Source: an uncultured Blautia sp. (GTDB taxonomy: Bacteria; Bacillota; Clostridia; Lachnospirales; Lachnospiraceae). From it: a DNA stretch of 34,258 nt. This document shows positions 1 through 6,645 of this stretch, in pieces. The notes below the pieces were generated by a model. It saw only the letters and a list, made by a program, of their open reading frames with translations, was not told where the DNA came from and did no database searches. Where the stretch lies: NCBI RefSeq assembly GCF_934372025.1, contig NZ_CAKROJ010000022.1, forward strand, positions 1-34,258, read 5' to 3'. Both the position numbers and the translations under genes were made by a program. Each line of letters opens with the position of its first letter. The stretch's first letter is position 1.

Positions 1-205
1 TGCCTGTATCCTGTACCACAAGCCCTGTCACACATACGGCTGAGGTTGACGTAAAAAGAGCCTGGTCAAACGGTGTTGCAACTCCCTCTGCCGATGAAAC
101 GGGCAACATAAGCAGCAATGCTCCCATAAGGATCACACCTGCAAAACCAAGGATTATTAATTGGAATGATGTAAGATGTTTTTTTCTATGTAAATTCTCT
201 GGCAT
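1..205 (-). CDS. TrkH/KtrB-family potassium uptake subunit, N-terminal part (cut by window edge)
   Basis: Only the first 68 codons lie in the window; the gene continues beyond position 1. The start ATG is at 205-203, preceded by a GGGAGCAGGA ribosome-binding stretch. A short basic N-terminus (RKKH) is followed by a hydrophobic helix (LIILGFAGVILMGALLLMLP), then TPFDQALFTSTSAVCVTGLVV. The run TSTSAVCVTGL matches the first P-loop/selectivity-filter region of TrkH/KtrB membrane subunits, which pass K+ together with a cytoplasmic TrkA/KtrA regulator. The gene lies downstream of the polyferredoxin gene on the same strand with a 106-bp gap and no clear terminator between, so read-through is possible. 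Choosing between KtrB and TrkH needs the missing part. Confidence 0.8.
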   Translation of the reverse strand, partial: MPENLHRKKHLTSFQLIILGFAGVILMGALLLMLPVSSAEGVATPFDQALFTSTSAVCVTGLVVQDTG

Positions 206-311
206 AAATAATTCCTGCTCCCTTTAAAAATATAGTCAACTTTTATTATATATGCCAGAGTTCAAAGATAGTATAAGATTATCAGACTTGATATTAAGAT
301 TTTATAAAGAT

Positions 312-1178
312 TTATTTCCTTTTAATTCCGCACTGGATTGCCTGCGTCGGACAGGCTTTTTTGCATCGTCCGCAGCGGATACACTCTGCACTGTTCGGGT
401 TATCCACCGGGTTTACTTCCATCTGGCATGCTTTTGCACATTTTCCACAGTGAACACACTTTTCCATATCTACTCTGTAACGGTAAACGGAAACACTATT
501 GAATATAGAATAAAAAGCTCCCAGCGGACAGATATACTTACAGAATGGACGATATATTATGACAGAAAGAATTATTGTGACAACAAGAATTGTATTCTTC
601 CATATAAAAAGCCATCCGATCGCACTGCGCATAGATTTATTCAGAAGTACCAGTGGAAGCCCACCTTCCAGCGTACCTGCCGGGCAGATCAGCTTGCAGA
701 AATACGGTGCTCCCTGTCCCATGATGTCTACGACAAACATCGGAAGCAGGATCACAAATACCACAAGGATCACGTATTTTAGCTTACGTAACAGCTTATC
801 TCCACGAAATGTCCGGATCTTCTTTGGAAATGGAATTTTATTCAGCAGATCCTGTATCAGTCCAAATGGACAAAGGAATCCACAGACGAGTCTTCCCAGC
901 AGAGCTCCGACAAAAATCAGAAATCCTACTACATAATATGCCATTTTAAAGTTCCAGCTGCCGATCACTGCCTGAAGAGATCCAATCGGACAGGCGCCTG
1001 TGGCACCGGGACAGGAATAACAGTTCAGTCCCGGAACACACGCATGTTTCAACTTTCCAGTATAAATCTTACCAGTCACAAATCCTGATACGCGGCTGTT
1101 GGTAAGAAACGCCCACAGTGCCTGAATCCCGTGGCGCGGCCATTCATTAATTTTCATTTTTTTATTATCCAATTCCAA
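312..1178 (-). CDS. Membrane-bound 4Fe-4S polyferredoxin (NapH/YccM-like)
   Basis: 288 aa. Several hydrophobic segments alternate with short cysteine motifs: CPGATGACPIG near residue 57, CGFLCPFG near 100, CKLICPAG near 160 and CKYICPLG near 215. The C-terminus carries two ferredoxin-type clusters, CVHCGKCAKAC and CIRCGRCKKACP. This layout is typical of NapH/YccM/CcoG-type membrane proteins that move electrons across or along the membrane. The TTG start at 1178 is preferred because GGAG lies four bases upstream; an in-frame ATG at 1157 has no visible ribosome binding site. The start overlaps the end of the CXXC microprotein gene by 14 bp, implying translational coupling. Beside a secreted thioredoxin, the likely role is supplying reductant to extracytoplasmic thiols. 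The electron donor is unknown. Confidence 0.85.
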   Translation of the reverse strand: MELDNKKMKINEWPRHGIQALWAFLTNSRVSGFVTGKIYTGKLKHACVPGLNCYSCPGATGACPIGSLQAVIGSWNFKMAYYVVGFLIFVGALLGRLVCGFLCPFGLIQDLLNKIPFPKKIRTFRGDKLLRKLKYVILVVFVILLPMFVVDIMGQGAPYFCKLICPAGTLEGGLPLVLLNKSMRSAIGWLFIWKNTILVVTIILSVIIYRPFCKYICPLGAFYSIFNSVSVYRYRVDMEKCVHCGKCAKACQMEVNPVDNPNSAECIRCGRCKKACPTQAIQCGIKRK

Positions 1179-1317
1179 TACACTCCATACAGATATTGAT
1201 TGCCTTTGTAAAGACTACATCCACTTCGCCCCGGTAAATTCCAAATATCATCAGGAGGATTCCCAGAATTGCCAGCGCAGGACCTATCCACTTTGAATCT
1301 GTTATTTTTTTCATCAT
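1165..1317 (-). CDS. CD1871A-type CXXC microprotein (50 aa)
   Basis: A 50-residue gene that is easy to miss. It starts MMKKITDSKWIGPALAILG, has one membrane-spanning helix (about residues 10-28), and ends with a CMEC motif (C43, C46) five residues before the stop. I recognise the pattern as the small CD1871A-type CXXC protein that sits between TlpA-like thioredoxin and 4Fe-4S protein genes in Clostridia. It lies 30 bp after the thioredoxin stop codon and overlaps the polyferredoxin start by 14 bp, so all three genes are probably one transcript. The ribosome binding site is weak (AAGATAAG). The CXXC pair near the membrane could relay electrons between polyferredoxin and thioredoxin; that role is inferred. 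Confidence 0.8.
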   Translation of the reverse strand: MMKKITDSKWIGPALAILGILLMIFGIYRGEVDVVFTKAINICMECIGIG

Positions 1318-1347
1318 TTTTCTTATCTTTCTGCCAGCATTGCTTTA

Positions 1348-2523
1348 TTATTTTGAAACATTTTCAAGTTCTTTTTCAACGATTTCTTTCCATTCGTCCA
1401 GTGTATGGCTTCCGGAATATGTTTCTCCTACAATGTTTCCTTCTTTGTCAACAAAGAATGTTTCAGGGAAAGCAGAGATGCCATTCAGACGTCCATTCAT
1501 CATTGTTGAATCTGGAATCAGGAAAGGATAGGATGCTTTTGTTTTCTCCTGAAGAACACCGGCTTTTTTCACTGTAGCATCATCCTGTTTACCATCATCT
1601 CCTACTGTATCAAGAACAACACCGACAACGCCAACACCTTTTTCTTTCATCTCTTCATAAAGTTTTTCCAGTTCCGGAATCTCATTGACACATGGAGAAC
1701 ACCAGGTAGTAAAGATATTTACCAGAGTCAGATCATAGTCGCTGAAAACTTTTTCTGTATAGTCTTTTCCGTCAACACCTTTTGTCTCAAACTTACCTAC
1801 AGTTGTGGAATCGCCTGCATTGCTGGTATCCTGTGGCTGGTCAAACGCAGAAAGCTGCTGGAATGGTGTCATCTCAGTGAGTGTCACATCAATTTTTTCC
1901 ACTTCTTTTTTCAGAGATTCATCTGCATCTTTGTTGGTACTCAGATAATACTTGTATTTTCCGTCACTGCTGCTTCCAATTTCTTTGTGTTCGGTACAGC
2001 CTGTAAGCTCATCCAGTTCTTTCTCAGAATCTTCATCATAAATTCCGATCACTCCGATTTTTGCAAGACTTTTACACCAGTCATCATATGCCGTACCAAG
2101 CTTGTCAACCTCTGCATTTTTCTGCTCTTCGGTCATTTCACTCCAGCTTATATACGCATATTTAAGATCATCTGCATTGTCATTCCATCCTTCATTGGTG
2201 ATCATCGCAATGGTCTGCGCTTTTATCTGTTTGAGAAGTTCCTCAGGAAGCTTCATGTTAAGCCCAAGGAATGGATATTCGTAAGAATCCTGTGCCTGAA
2301 CCGTTGTCTCGGATGGTTTAAAAGTACCCTGTATAAAATCAGACGGGATTGCATCTCCATCTGCAGCAGCTGCATCTCCATCAACCACCATTCCCGCCTG
2401 GTCTGCCGGAACCGCCATTGCTTCTGTACTTTCTGCTGCCATTACGGATACACTTCCAAGTGTAGATACCCCTACTATTGCAGCTGCCATAAGTGCTGTG
2501 ATTTTCTGTGTTCTGAATTTCAT
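1348..2523 (-). CDS. Secreted TlpA/ResA-like thioredoxin with a large extra N-terminal region
   Basis: 391 aa with a Sec signal peptide (MKFRTQK, hydrophobic core, VMAA cleavage region near residue 30) and no lipobox cysteine. The C-terminal 150 residues form a TlpA-type thioredoxin domain: active site WCSPC (C275, C278), then AFPETFF with the expected cis-proline, and the strand FVDKEGNIVG. Residues of about 31-235 are an acidic region I do not recognise, with further cysteines at C150 and C176; common TlpA proteins are 140-200 aa, so this is roughly twice the usual size. The ribosome binding site is GGGAGA, 10 bases before the ATG. First gene of a redox operon with the CXXC microprotein and polyferredoxin. 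Likely an extracytoplasmic thiol reductase or oxidase; partner unknown. Confidence 0.85.
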   Translation of the reverse strand: MKFRTQKITALMAAAIVGVSTLGSVSVMAAESTEAMAVPADQAGMVVDGDAAAADGDAIPSDFIQGTFKPSETTVQAQDSYEYPFLGLNMKLPEELLKQIKAQTIAMITNEGWNDNADDLKYAYISWSEMTEEQKNAEVDKLGTAYDDWCKSLAKIGVIGIYDEDSEKELDELTGCTEHKEIGSSSDGKYKYYLSTNKDADESLKKEVEKIDVTLTEMTPFQQLSAFDQPQDTSNAGDSTTVGKFETKGVDGKDYTEKVFSDYDLTLVNIFTTWCSPCVNEIPELEKLYEEMKEKGVGVVGVVLDTVGDDGKQDDATVKKAGVLQEKTKASYPFLIPDSTMMNGRLNGISAFPETFFVDKEGNIVGETYSGSHTLDEWKEIVEKELENVSK

Positions 2524-2568
2524 GATTTATATTCTCCCTTCGTAGTCCTTTTGTTTACTATAGTCGCA

Positions 2569-2600
2569 ATTATAGCACCCTGTCTATAAAATTCGTGTTA
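2569..2600 (-). promoter_or_regulatory. Promoter of the redox operon with shared upstream element
   Basis: On the minus strand an extended -10 (TGC then TATAAT, plus-strand 2577-2569) lies 7 bp downstream of the 14-bp element ACACGAATTTTATA (plus-strand 2599-2586). The element covers the position where a -35 box would be, and no good -35 consensus is present. The same element and spacing occur in front of the divergent response regulator gene. A promoter with a strong extended -10 and a site in place of -35 fits activation or direct repression by a DNA-binding regulator. Confidence 0.65.
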
Positions 2601-2639
2601 AGAAATCCTGGAAATCAAAAATTTTTTCAATTTATTTTT

Positions 2640-2671
2640 TTACACGAATTTTATATCGGATATGCTACTAT
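2640..2671 (+). promoter_or_regulatory. Promoter of the response regulator/kinase operon with shared upstream element
   Basis: ACACGAATTTTATA at 2642-2655 is followed after 7 bp by TGC-TACTAT (2663-2671), an extended -10. It mirrors the promoter of the divergent redox operon: the two elements form an inverted repeat with arms at 2586-2600 and 2640-2654 (one mismatch in 15 bp). A 5' leader follows with a small hairpin (GGGGAC 2686-2691, GTCCCC 2713-2718) ending just before the AGGAG ribosome binding site at 2720-2724. Confidence 0.65.
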
Positions 2672-2732
2672 ATAAGAAAGTAAAGGGGGACACTAAAAAA
2701 GCCAAAAATGCCGTCCCCAAAGGAGAACAATT

Positions 2733-3410
2733 ATGCACATATTAATAATAGAAGACGAAGAGCAGCTCTGCCACTCCATCGCAGAAGGACTGCGTATGGA
2801 TGGCTATGAAACAGACACCTGCCTGGACGGAGACGAAGGGCTGGAATTATGTATGACTGAAAACTACGATCTGATCCTTCTGGATCTGAATCTTCCCGGC
2901 ATTGATGGTCTGGATATCCTGCGACAATTCCGCGAGACGAATTCCTCCACTCCTGTCCTGATTCTCTCAGCCAGAGGCCAGATTGAGGACAAAGTCGAAG
3001 GACTTGACCTTGGAGCCAATGATTACCTGACAAAGCCATTCCACTTTGAGGAACTGGAAGCACGAATCCGCAGCCTGACCAGACGCAAATTTATTCAGGA
3101 GAACGTCTGCCTGAAGTGCGGCCGCATCAGCTTTGACACACGCACAAGAAAAGCGCACATTAATAATGAAGAACTATCCCTCACACGAAAAGAAAGCGCT
3201 CTTCTGGAATATTTTATGCTCCACCAGAATCGTATCATCAGCCCGGAAGAACTGATCGAGCACATCTGGGATGGCAGCGTCAACAGCTTCAGCAATTCAA
3301 TCCGTGTCCACATTTCTTCCCTTCGTAAAAAGCTGCGCGCAGCTCTGGGAAATGATCCAATACAGAACAAAGTCGGACAGGGCTATATTCTGACGGAGGA
3401 TCTGAAATGA
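2733..3410 (+). CDS. OmpR/PhoB-family response regulator
   Basis: 225 aa. An N-terminal receiver domain (about 1-118) has the acidic pair in IIEDEE, the phospho-acceptor D51 in LLLDLNLPG, and the conserved lysine in LTKPF. The C-terminal winged helix (about 128-222) includes LTRKESALLEYF and the recognition segment SNSIRVHISSLRKKL. AGGAG at 2720-2724 precedes the ATG. The stop overlaps the start of the kinase gene (ATGA), so the two are translationally coupled. Divergent to the redox operon and sharing a promoter element with it, the protein is the best candidate regulator of both transcripts. Signal and regulon beyond this are unknown. Confidence 0.93.
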   Translation: MHILIIEDEEQLCHSIAEGLRMDGYETDTCLDGDEGLELCMTENYDLILLDLNLPGIDGLDILRQFRETNSSTPVLILSARGQIEDKVEGLDLGANDYLTKPFHFEELEARIRSLTRRKFIQENVCLKCGRISFDTRTRKAHINNEELSLTRKESALLEYFMLHQNRIISPEELIEHIWDGSVNSFSNSIRVHISSLRKKLRAALGNDPIQNKVGQGYILTEDLK

Positions 3411-4600
3411 AAGAAAAACATACAATAAAAAATCCACTGAGGAAACTTTCTCTGCAGTGGCGGCTGACACTGATCATCACGCTTCTGATGACTGTTACCT
3501 GCATTCTCATGTACTTTTTTATCAGTAGTTCCGCTGTGACCGGAATCGAAGATCTGGGTGATTATGTCGTAAAGATCAATGAAACTGATTCCACACCAAT
3601 CACCTTTAACATTAATCCAAACACTCTGTTTGCGGGTCTTTCTGATCAGGTCCAGGCAACCAAAGACCTGTTTCGCACCAGAAGCATCATTGCCACAGCA
3701 ATCATCATACTTCTCAGCAGTGTATGTACTTATTTTATCAGTAGACGGGCTCTGCTGCCTCTGCGCAGGCTCAGCAGCGAAATTAATAAAATAGAAGCTC
3801 AGAATCTTTCTGAATCTCTTGAAATTCCTGATACCAATGATGAGATTTCTCGTCTTACAGGTTCCTTTAATAAGATGCTTTCACGACTGGACGATGCATT
3901 TACAGCGCAGAAACAGTTTTCAGCCAGCGCTGCACATGAATTGAGAACTCCACTTGCTGTCATGCAGACGAATCTGGAGGTCTTTGCACGCAAAAGTACT
4001 CCGACTGTAGAAGAATACCAGGAACTTTTCAAAATGATCCAGGATCAGACCGGACGACTTTCTCACCTGTCTGAAGTTCTTCTTGATATGACCGGCATAC
4101 AGTCTGTCGAACGCTCCGATTCCATTTCACTGGCGGTACTCACGGATGAAGTCTGCTGTGATCTGGCATCTATCGCTGACCAGAAAGAAATCGAACTGAT
4201 TCAGGAAGATGGAGACTGCACCGTTACCGGAAGCTATCTGTTACTCTACCGAGCTGTTTATAATCTTGTGGAAAATGCCATCAAATACAATCACCCTGGT
4301 GGAAAAGTGACTGTAAAAATTTCGCAGAAAAAAGCAGTACCTGATCCATCTGAGCCTTCTCATACAACTGACTGTGCTTTTGTCGAAATATCAGATACTG
4401 GAATTGGTATTTCTCCTGAGTTTCAGGAAAAAATATTTGCTCCATTTTTCCGCGTGGACAAATCCAGAAGCCGTGCCATGGGCGGCGCCGGTCTTGGACT
4501 GGCCCTTGTAAACGAAATCGCCAGACAGCATGGCGGACAGGTAAAAGTAGTTGAGAGCAGTGAAAAAGGCAGCACGATTGCACTGATACTCCCTTGTTGA
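3407..4600 (+). CDS. Membrane sensor histidine kinase partnering the OmpR-type regulator
   Basis: 397 aa. Two membrane helices (about 19-40 and 95-112) flank a short extracytoplasmic loop of roughly 55 residues, too small for a classical ligand domain. A HAMP linker (about 113-165) leads to the dimerisation/phospho-acceptor site AAHELRTPL with H177. The ATPase domain shows the N box LVENAIKYN, G1 DTGIGI and G2 GGAGLGLALV. The start overlaps the regulator stop by four bases. With such a small sensor loop the signal may come through the membrane or from a partner such as the neighbouring thioredoxin or polyferredoxin; this is inference from position and the shared promoter element. Confidence 0.92.
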   Translation: MKEKHTIKNPLRKLSLQWRLTLIITLLMTVTCILMYFFISSSAVTGIEDLGDYVVKINETDSTPITFNINPNTLFAGLSDQVQATKDLFRTRSIIATAIIILLSSVCTYFISRRALLPLRRLSSEINKIEAQNLSESLEIPDTNDEISRLTGSFNKMLSRLDDAFTAQKQFSASAAHELRTPLAVMQTNLEVFARKSTPTVEEYQELFKMIQDQTGRLSHLSEVLLDMTGIQSVERSDSISLAVLTDEVCCDLASIADQKEIELIQEDGDCTVTGSYLLLYRAVYNLVENAIKYNHPGGKVTVKISQKKAVPDPSEPSHTTDCAFVEISDTGIGISPEFQEKIFAPFFRVDKSRSRAMGGAGLGLALVNEIARQHGGQVKVVESSEKGSTIALILPC

Positions 4601-4626
4601 CAATCCATATATGAAAGGGTTACACT
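4597..4626 (+). promoter_or_regulatory. Putative sigma-A promoter for proX
   Basis: TTGACA at 4597-4602 and TACACT at 4621-4626 with an 18-bp spacer. The -35 overlaps the kinase stop codon. It would let proX be transcribed independently of the two-component operon. Confidence 0.5.
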
Positions 4627-4657
4627 CTCATTATGAAAATAAAGGAGTCTTAAAAAA

Positions 4658-5212
4658 ATGGAATTACAAAATGGAAGACCTGCAAACACAGATGACCGTC
4701 TGGACAAAGAAGTTCGTGTCTATGACTTTTTAGATAATCTTGGAATTGAATACCAGCGAATTGACCATGAAGCCGCCATGACCATGGAAGCCTGCGAGGA
4801 AATCGACCGTGTTCTCGGTGACGACACCACGATCTGCAAAAATTTATTTCTGTGTAATCGCCAGGAAACAAATTTCTATCTGCTGCTGATGCCTGGCAAC
4901 AAACCGTTTAAGACCAAAGATCTTTCTGCACAGATCCACTCTGCCAGATTATCTTTTGCAAAACCGGAATATATGGAAGAGTATCTGGATATTACTCCGG
5001 GATCCGTCAGTATCCTGGGACTGATGAATGATTCAGAGAAAAAGGTCCAGCTTCTGATTGACGAAGACATTATGAAAGAGCCTTATTTTGGCTGTCATCC
5101 ATGTATCAACACCTCAAGTCTCAAATTTACAACAGAAGATCTGACAACGAAAATTATTCCTGCTCTCGGACACGACCCGATCACGGTAAATCTTCCTGTC
5201 CCGGAAGCATAA
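4658..5212 (+). CDS. proX: Prolyl-tRNA editing protein ProX/PrdX (YbaK-like deacylase)
   Basis: 184 aa, a usual length for stand-alone ProX. The YbaK/aa-tRNA-editing fold is recognised from YDFLDNLGIEYQRIDHE at the N-terminus, CKNLFLCNRQETNFYLLLM in the middle, and the C-terminal GCHPCINTSSLKF. Family members hydrolyse Ala (or Cys) mis-attached to tRNA-Pro, correcting prolyl-tRNA synthetase errors in the cytoplasm. The ATG follows AAAGGAG. The YitT gene follows after 41 bp and may share its transcript. Nothing in the sequence links it to the upstream two-component system besides position. Confidence 0.9.
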   Translation: MELQNGRPANTDDRLDKEVRVYDFLDNLGIEYQRIDHEAAMTMEACEEIDRVLGDDTTICKNLFLCNRQETNFYLLLMPGNKPFKTKDLSAQIHSARLSFAKPEYMEEYLDITPGSVSILGLMNDSEKKVQLLIDEDIMKEPYFGCHPCINTSSLKFTTEDLTTKIIPALGHDPITVNLPVPEA

Positions 5213-5253
5213 GTTCACAGAATTCCAATAATAACAGAAAAGGATTTTCTTTT

Positions 5254-6108
5254 ATGAAAAATCAACTGAATTATAAAAACTTATTAACAGAGACTCTGAT
5301 CCTGACAGGTGCGGTTGCGATCATCTCCGCTGCTGTGTACTTCTTTCTTGTACCAAGCCACACTTCTGTCAGCAGCATCTCCGGCCTTGGAATCATACTC
5401 TCAAACTTTGTTCCACTGCCTTTATCTGCGATCACCATGATCCTGAATGTCGTACTTCTGATCATTGGTTTTATCACCTGCGGCAAAGAATTCGGAGTAA
5501 AAACAGTTTATACCAGCATCATGCTCCCCATCTTTCTTGGAATATTTGAAAGAATCTTCCCGGATTTTGGTTCCATGACCAACAGCCAGGAACTGGATGT
5601 ACTCTGCTATATTCTGGTTGTCAGCGTCGGACTCAGTATTCTTTTTAACCGCAATGCCTCTTCCGGCGGACTGGACATCGTTGCCAAGATCATGAACAAA
5701 TATCTGCATATGGAGTTAGGAAAAGCAATGTCCCTCTCCGGCATGTGTGTAGCTCTTTCTGCCGCACTTGTCTACGACAAAAAGACCGTAGTCTTAAGTA
5801 TTCTCGGAACTTACTTCAACGGTATCGTACTCGATCATTTTATCTTTGACCACAACATTAAGCGCCGTGTATGCATTATCACAAAAAAAGAAGAAGAACT
5901 TCGACAATTCATTATCCATGATCTGCACAGCGGAGCAACTATTTATGAAGCCACCGGGGCATATAATATGCAGAAACGAAATGAGATTATCACGATCGTT
6001 GATAAGACCGAATACCAGAAACTGATGAACTTCATCAACAAAGAAGATCCTCTGGCATTTATCACTGTTTACAATGTATCAGATATGCGCTATCAGCCTA
6101 AAATGTAA
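5254..6108 (+). CDS. YitT-family membrane protein (DUF161/DUF2179)
   Basis: 284 aa from the ATG at 5254, chosen because AGGA lies nine bases upstream; an open frame extends to 5101 but that part overlaps proX in another frame. About five membrane helices occupy the first 190 residues, with the family-typical glycine-rich segment SSGGLDIVAKIMNK. The soluble C-terminal domain (about 195-284) includes ATIYEATGAYNMQKRNEII, as in DUF2179. YitT proteins are common in Firmicutes; their transported substrate is not established. A second, divergent member lies at 16530-17366. A strong terminator follows. Confidence 0.9.
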   Translation: MKNQLNYKNLLTETLILTGAVAIISAAVYFFLVPSHTSVSSISGLGIILSNFVPLPLSAITMILNVVLLIIGFITCGKEFGVKTVYTSIMLPIFLGIFERIFPDFGSMTNSQELDVLCYILVVSVGLSILFNRNASSGGLDIVAKIMNKYLHMELGKAMSLSGMCVALSAALVYDKKTVVLSILGTYFNGIVLDHFIFDHNIKRRVCIITKKEEELRQFIIHDLHSGATIYEATGAYNMQKRNEIITIVDKTEYQKLMNFINKEDPLAFITVYNVSDMRYQPKM

Positions 6109-6133
6109 CCTCAATCAGCTATTTTTGCAGCAC

Positions 6134-6177
6134 AAAACCGCAGGATTCTGTAGATGCAACAGATTTCCTGCGGTTTT
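6134..6177. terminator. Bidirectional rho-independent terminator
   Basis: Perfect 12-bp inverted repeat, AAAACCGCAGGA (6134-6145) with TCCTGCGGTTTT (6166-6177), ending in T6 on the plus strand and lying between the convergent YitT and YhcH-like genes. Its stem core AAAACCGCAG recurs in the terminator at 14888-14937. Confidence 0.9.
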
Positions 6178-6186
6178 TTGAATAAA

Positions 6187-6645
6187 TCAGAATCTCATCG
6201 GGATCTTAAATACAATCTTTTTCATCTTCTGTATACCATTGGCTTCTATGCACGGCATATGGCCATCCTTGGGTGTATAATATCCAAACATTCCTTTTTG
6301 CAGAAGCGTATAACCTTTATCTGTTCCACACTCATAAAAAATAATATCTGCTTCTGGTGTTTTATCATCTGCTACTACTAAATTTCGGATTGATTCCCAG
6401 TAGATTTTTTCTGTTCCCTCTGCAATATACTGAAGATCGCAATACTTTCTGTGAGATTCCATCTGTGCACCTTCTTTATATTTAGTATTATAAATCTGTA
6501 CCAGTGCAAAGACTCCCTTTTCCAGATCATATCTTCCTTCTGGAAGTTCTTCTTCCGCCTGACGTTTTATAAATTCCAGAACTATCTCTTCATATTCGCG
6601 TAATTCATCATACAAGTACATATTGTCTGCATAATCTGCAATCAT
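6187..6645 (-). CDS. YhcH/YjgK/YiaL-family protein (NanQ-like anomerase family)
   Basis: 152 aa, the usual length of the family (DUF386, small cupin fold). Recognisable stretches are LEKGVFALVQIYNTK, the metal-site region ESHRKYCDLQYIAEGTE with histidine H65, and the C-terminal GMFGYYTPKDGHMP with a second histidine. E. coli NanQ (YhcH) accelerates anomerisation of sialic acid; other members sit in uronate and aldonate operons. The start overlaps the glycoside hydrolase stop by four bases (ATGA), so the protein is the last gene of the cassette. It probably acts on the sugar acid freed by the hydrolase. The exact sugar cannot be read from the sequence. Confidence 0.88.
   Translation of the reverse strand: MIADYADNMYLYDELREYEEIVLEFIKRQAEEELPEGRYDLEKGVFALVQIYNTKYKEGAQMESHRKYCDLQYIAEGTEKIYWESIRNLVVADDKTPEADIIFYECGTDKGYTLLQKGMFGYYTPKDGHMPCIEANGIQKMKKIVFKIPMRF

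Noticed and set aside
340..366. Terminator-like hairpin GCCTG...CAGGC followed by T6 on the plus strand
   Set aside because: It lies within the last ferredoxin motif of the polyferredoxin gene on the other strand; no plus-strand gene ends there, and the sequence follows from the Cys/Lys codons.
5101..5253. N-terminal extension of the first YitT protein
   Set aside because: The 51 extra residues mostly overlap proX in another frame and lack membrane character; the ATG at 5254 has its own ribosome binding site.
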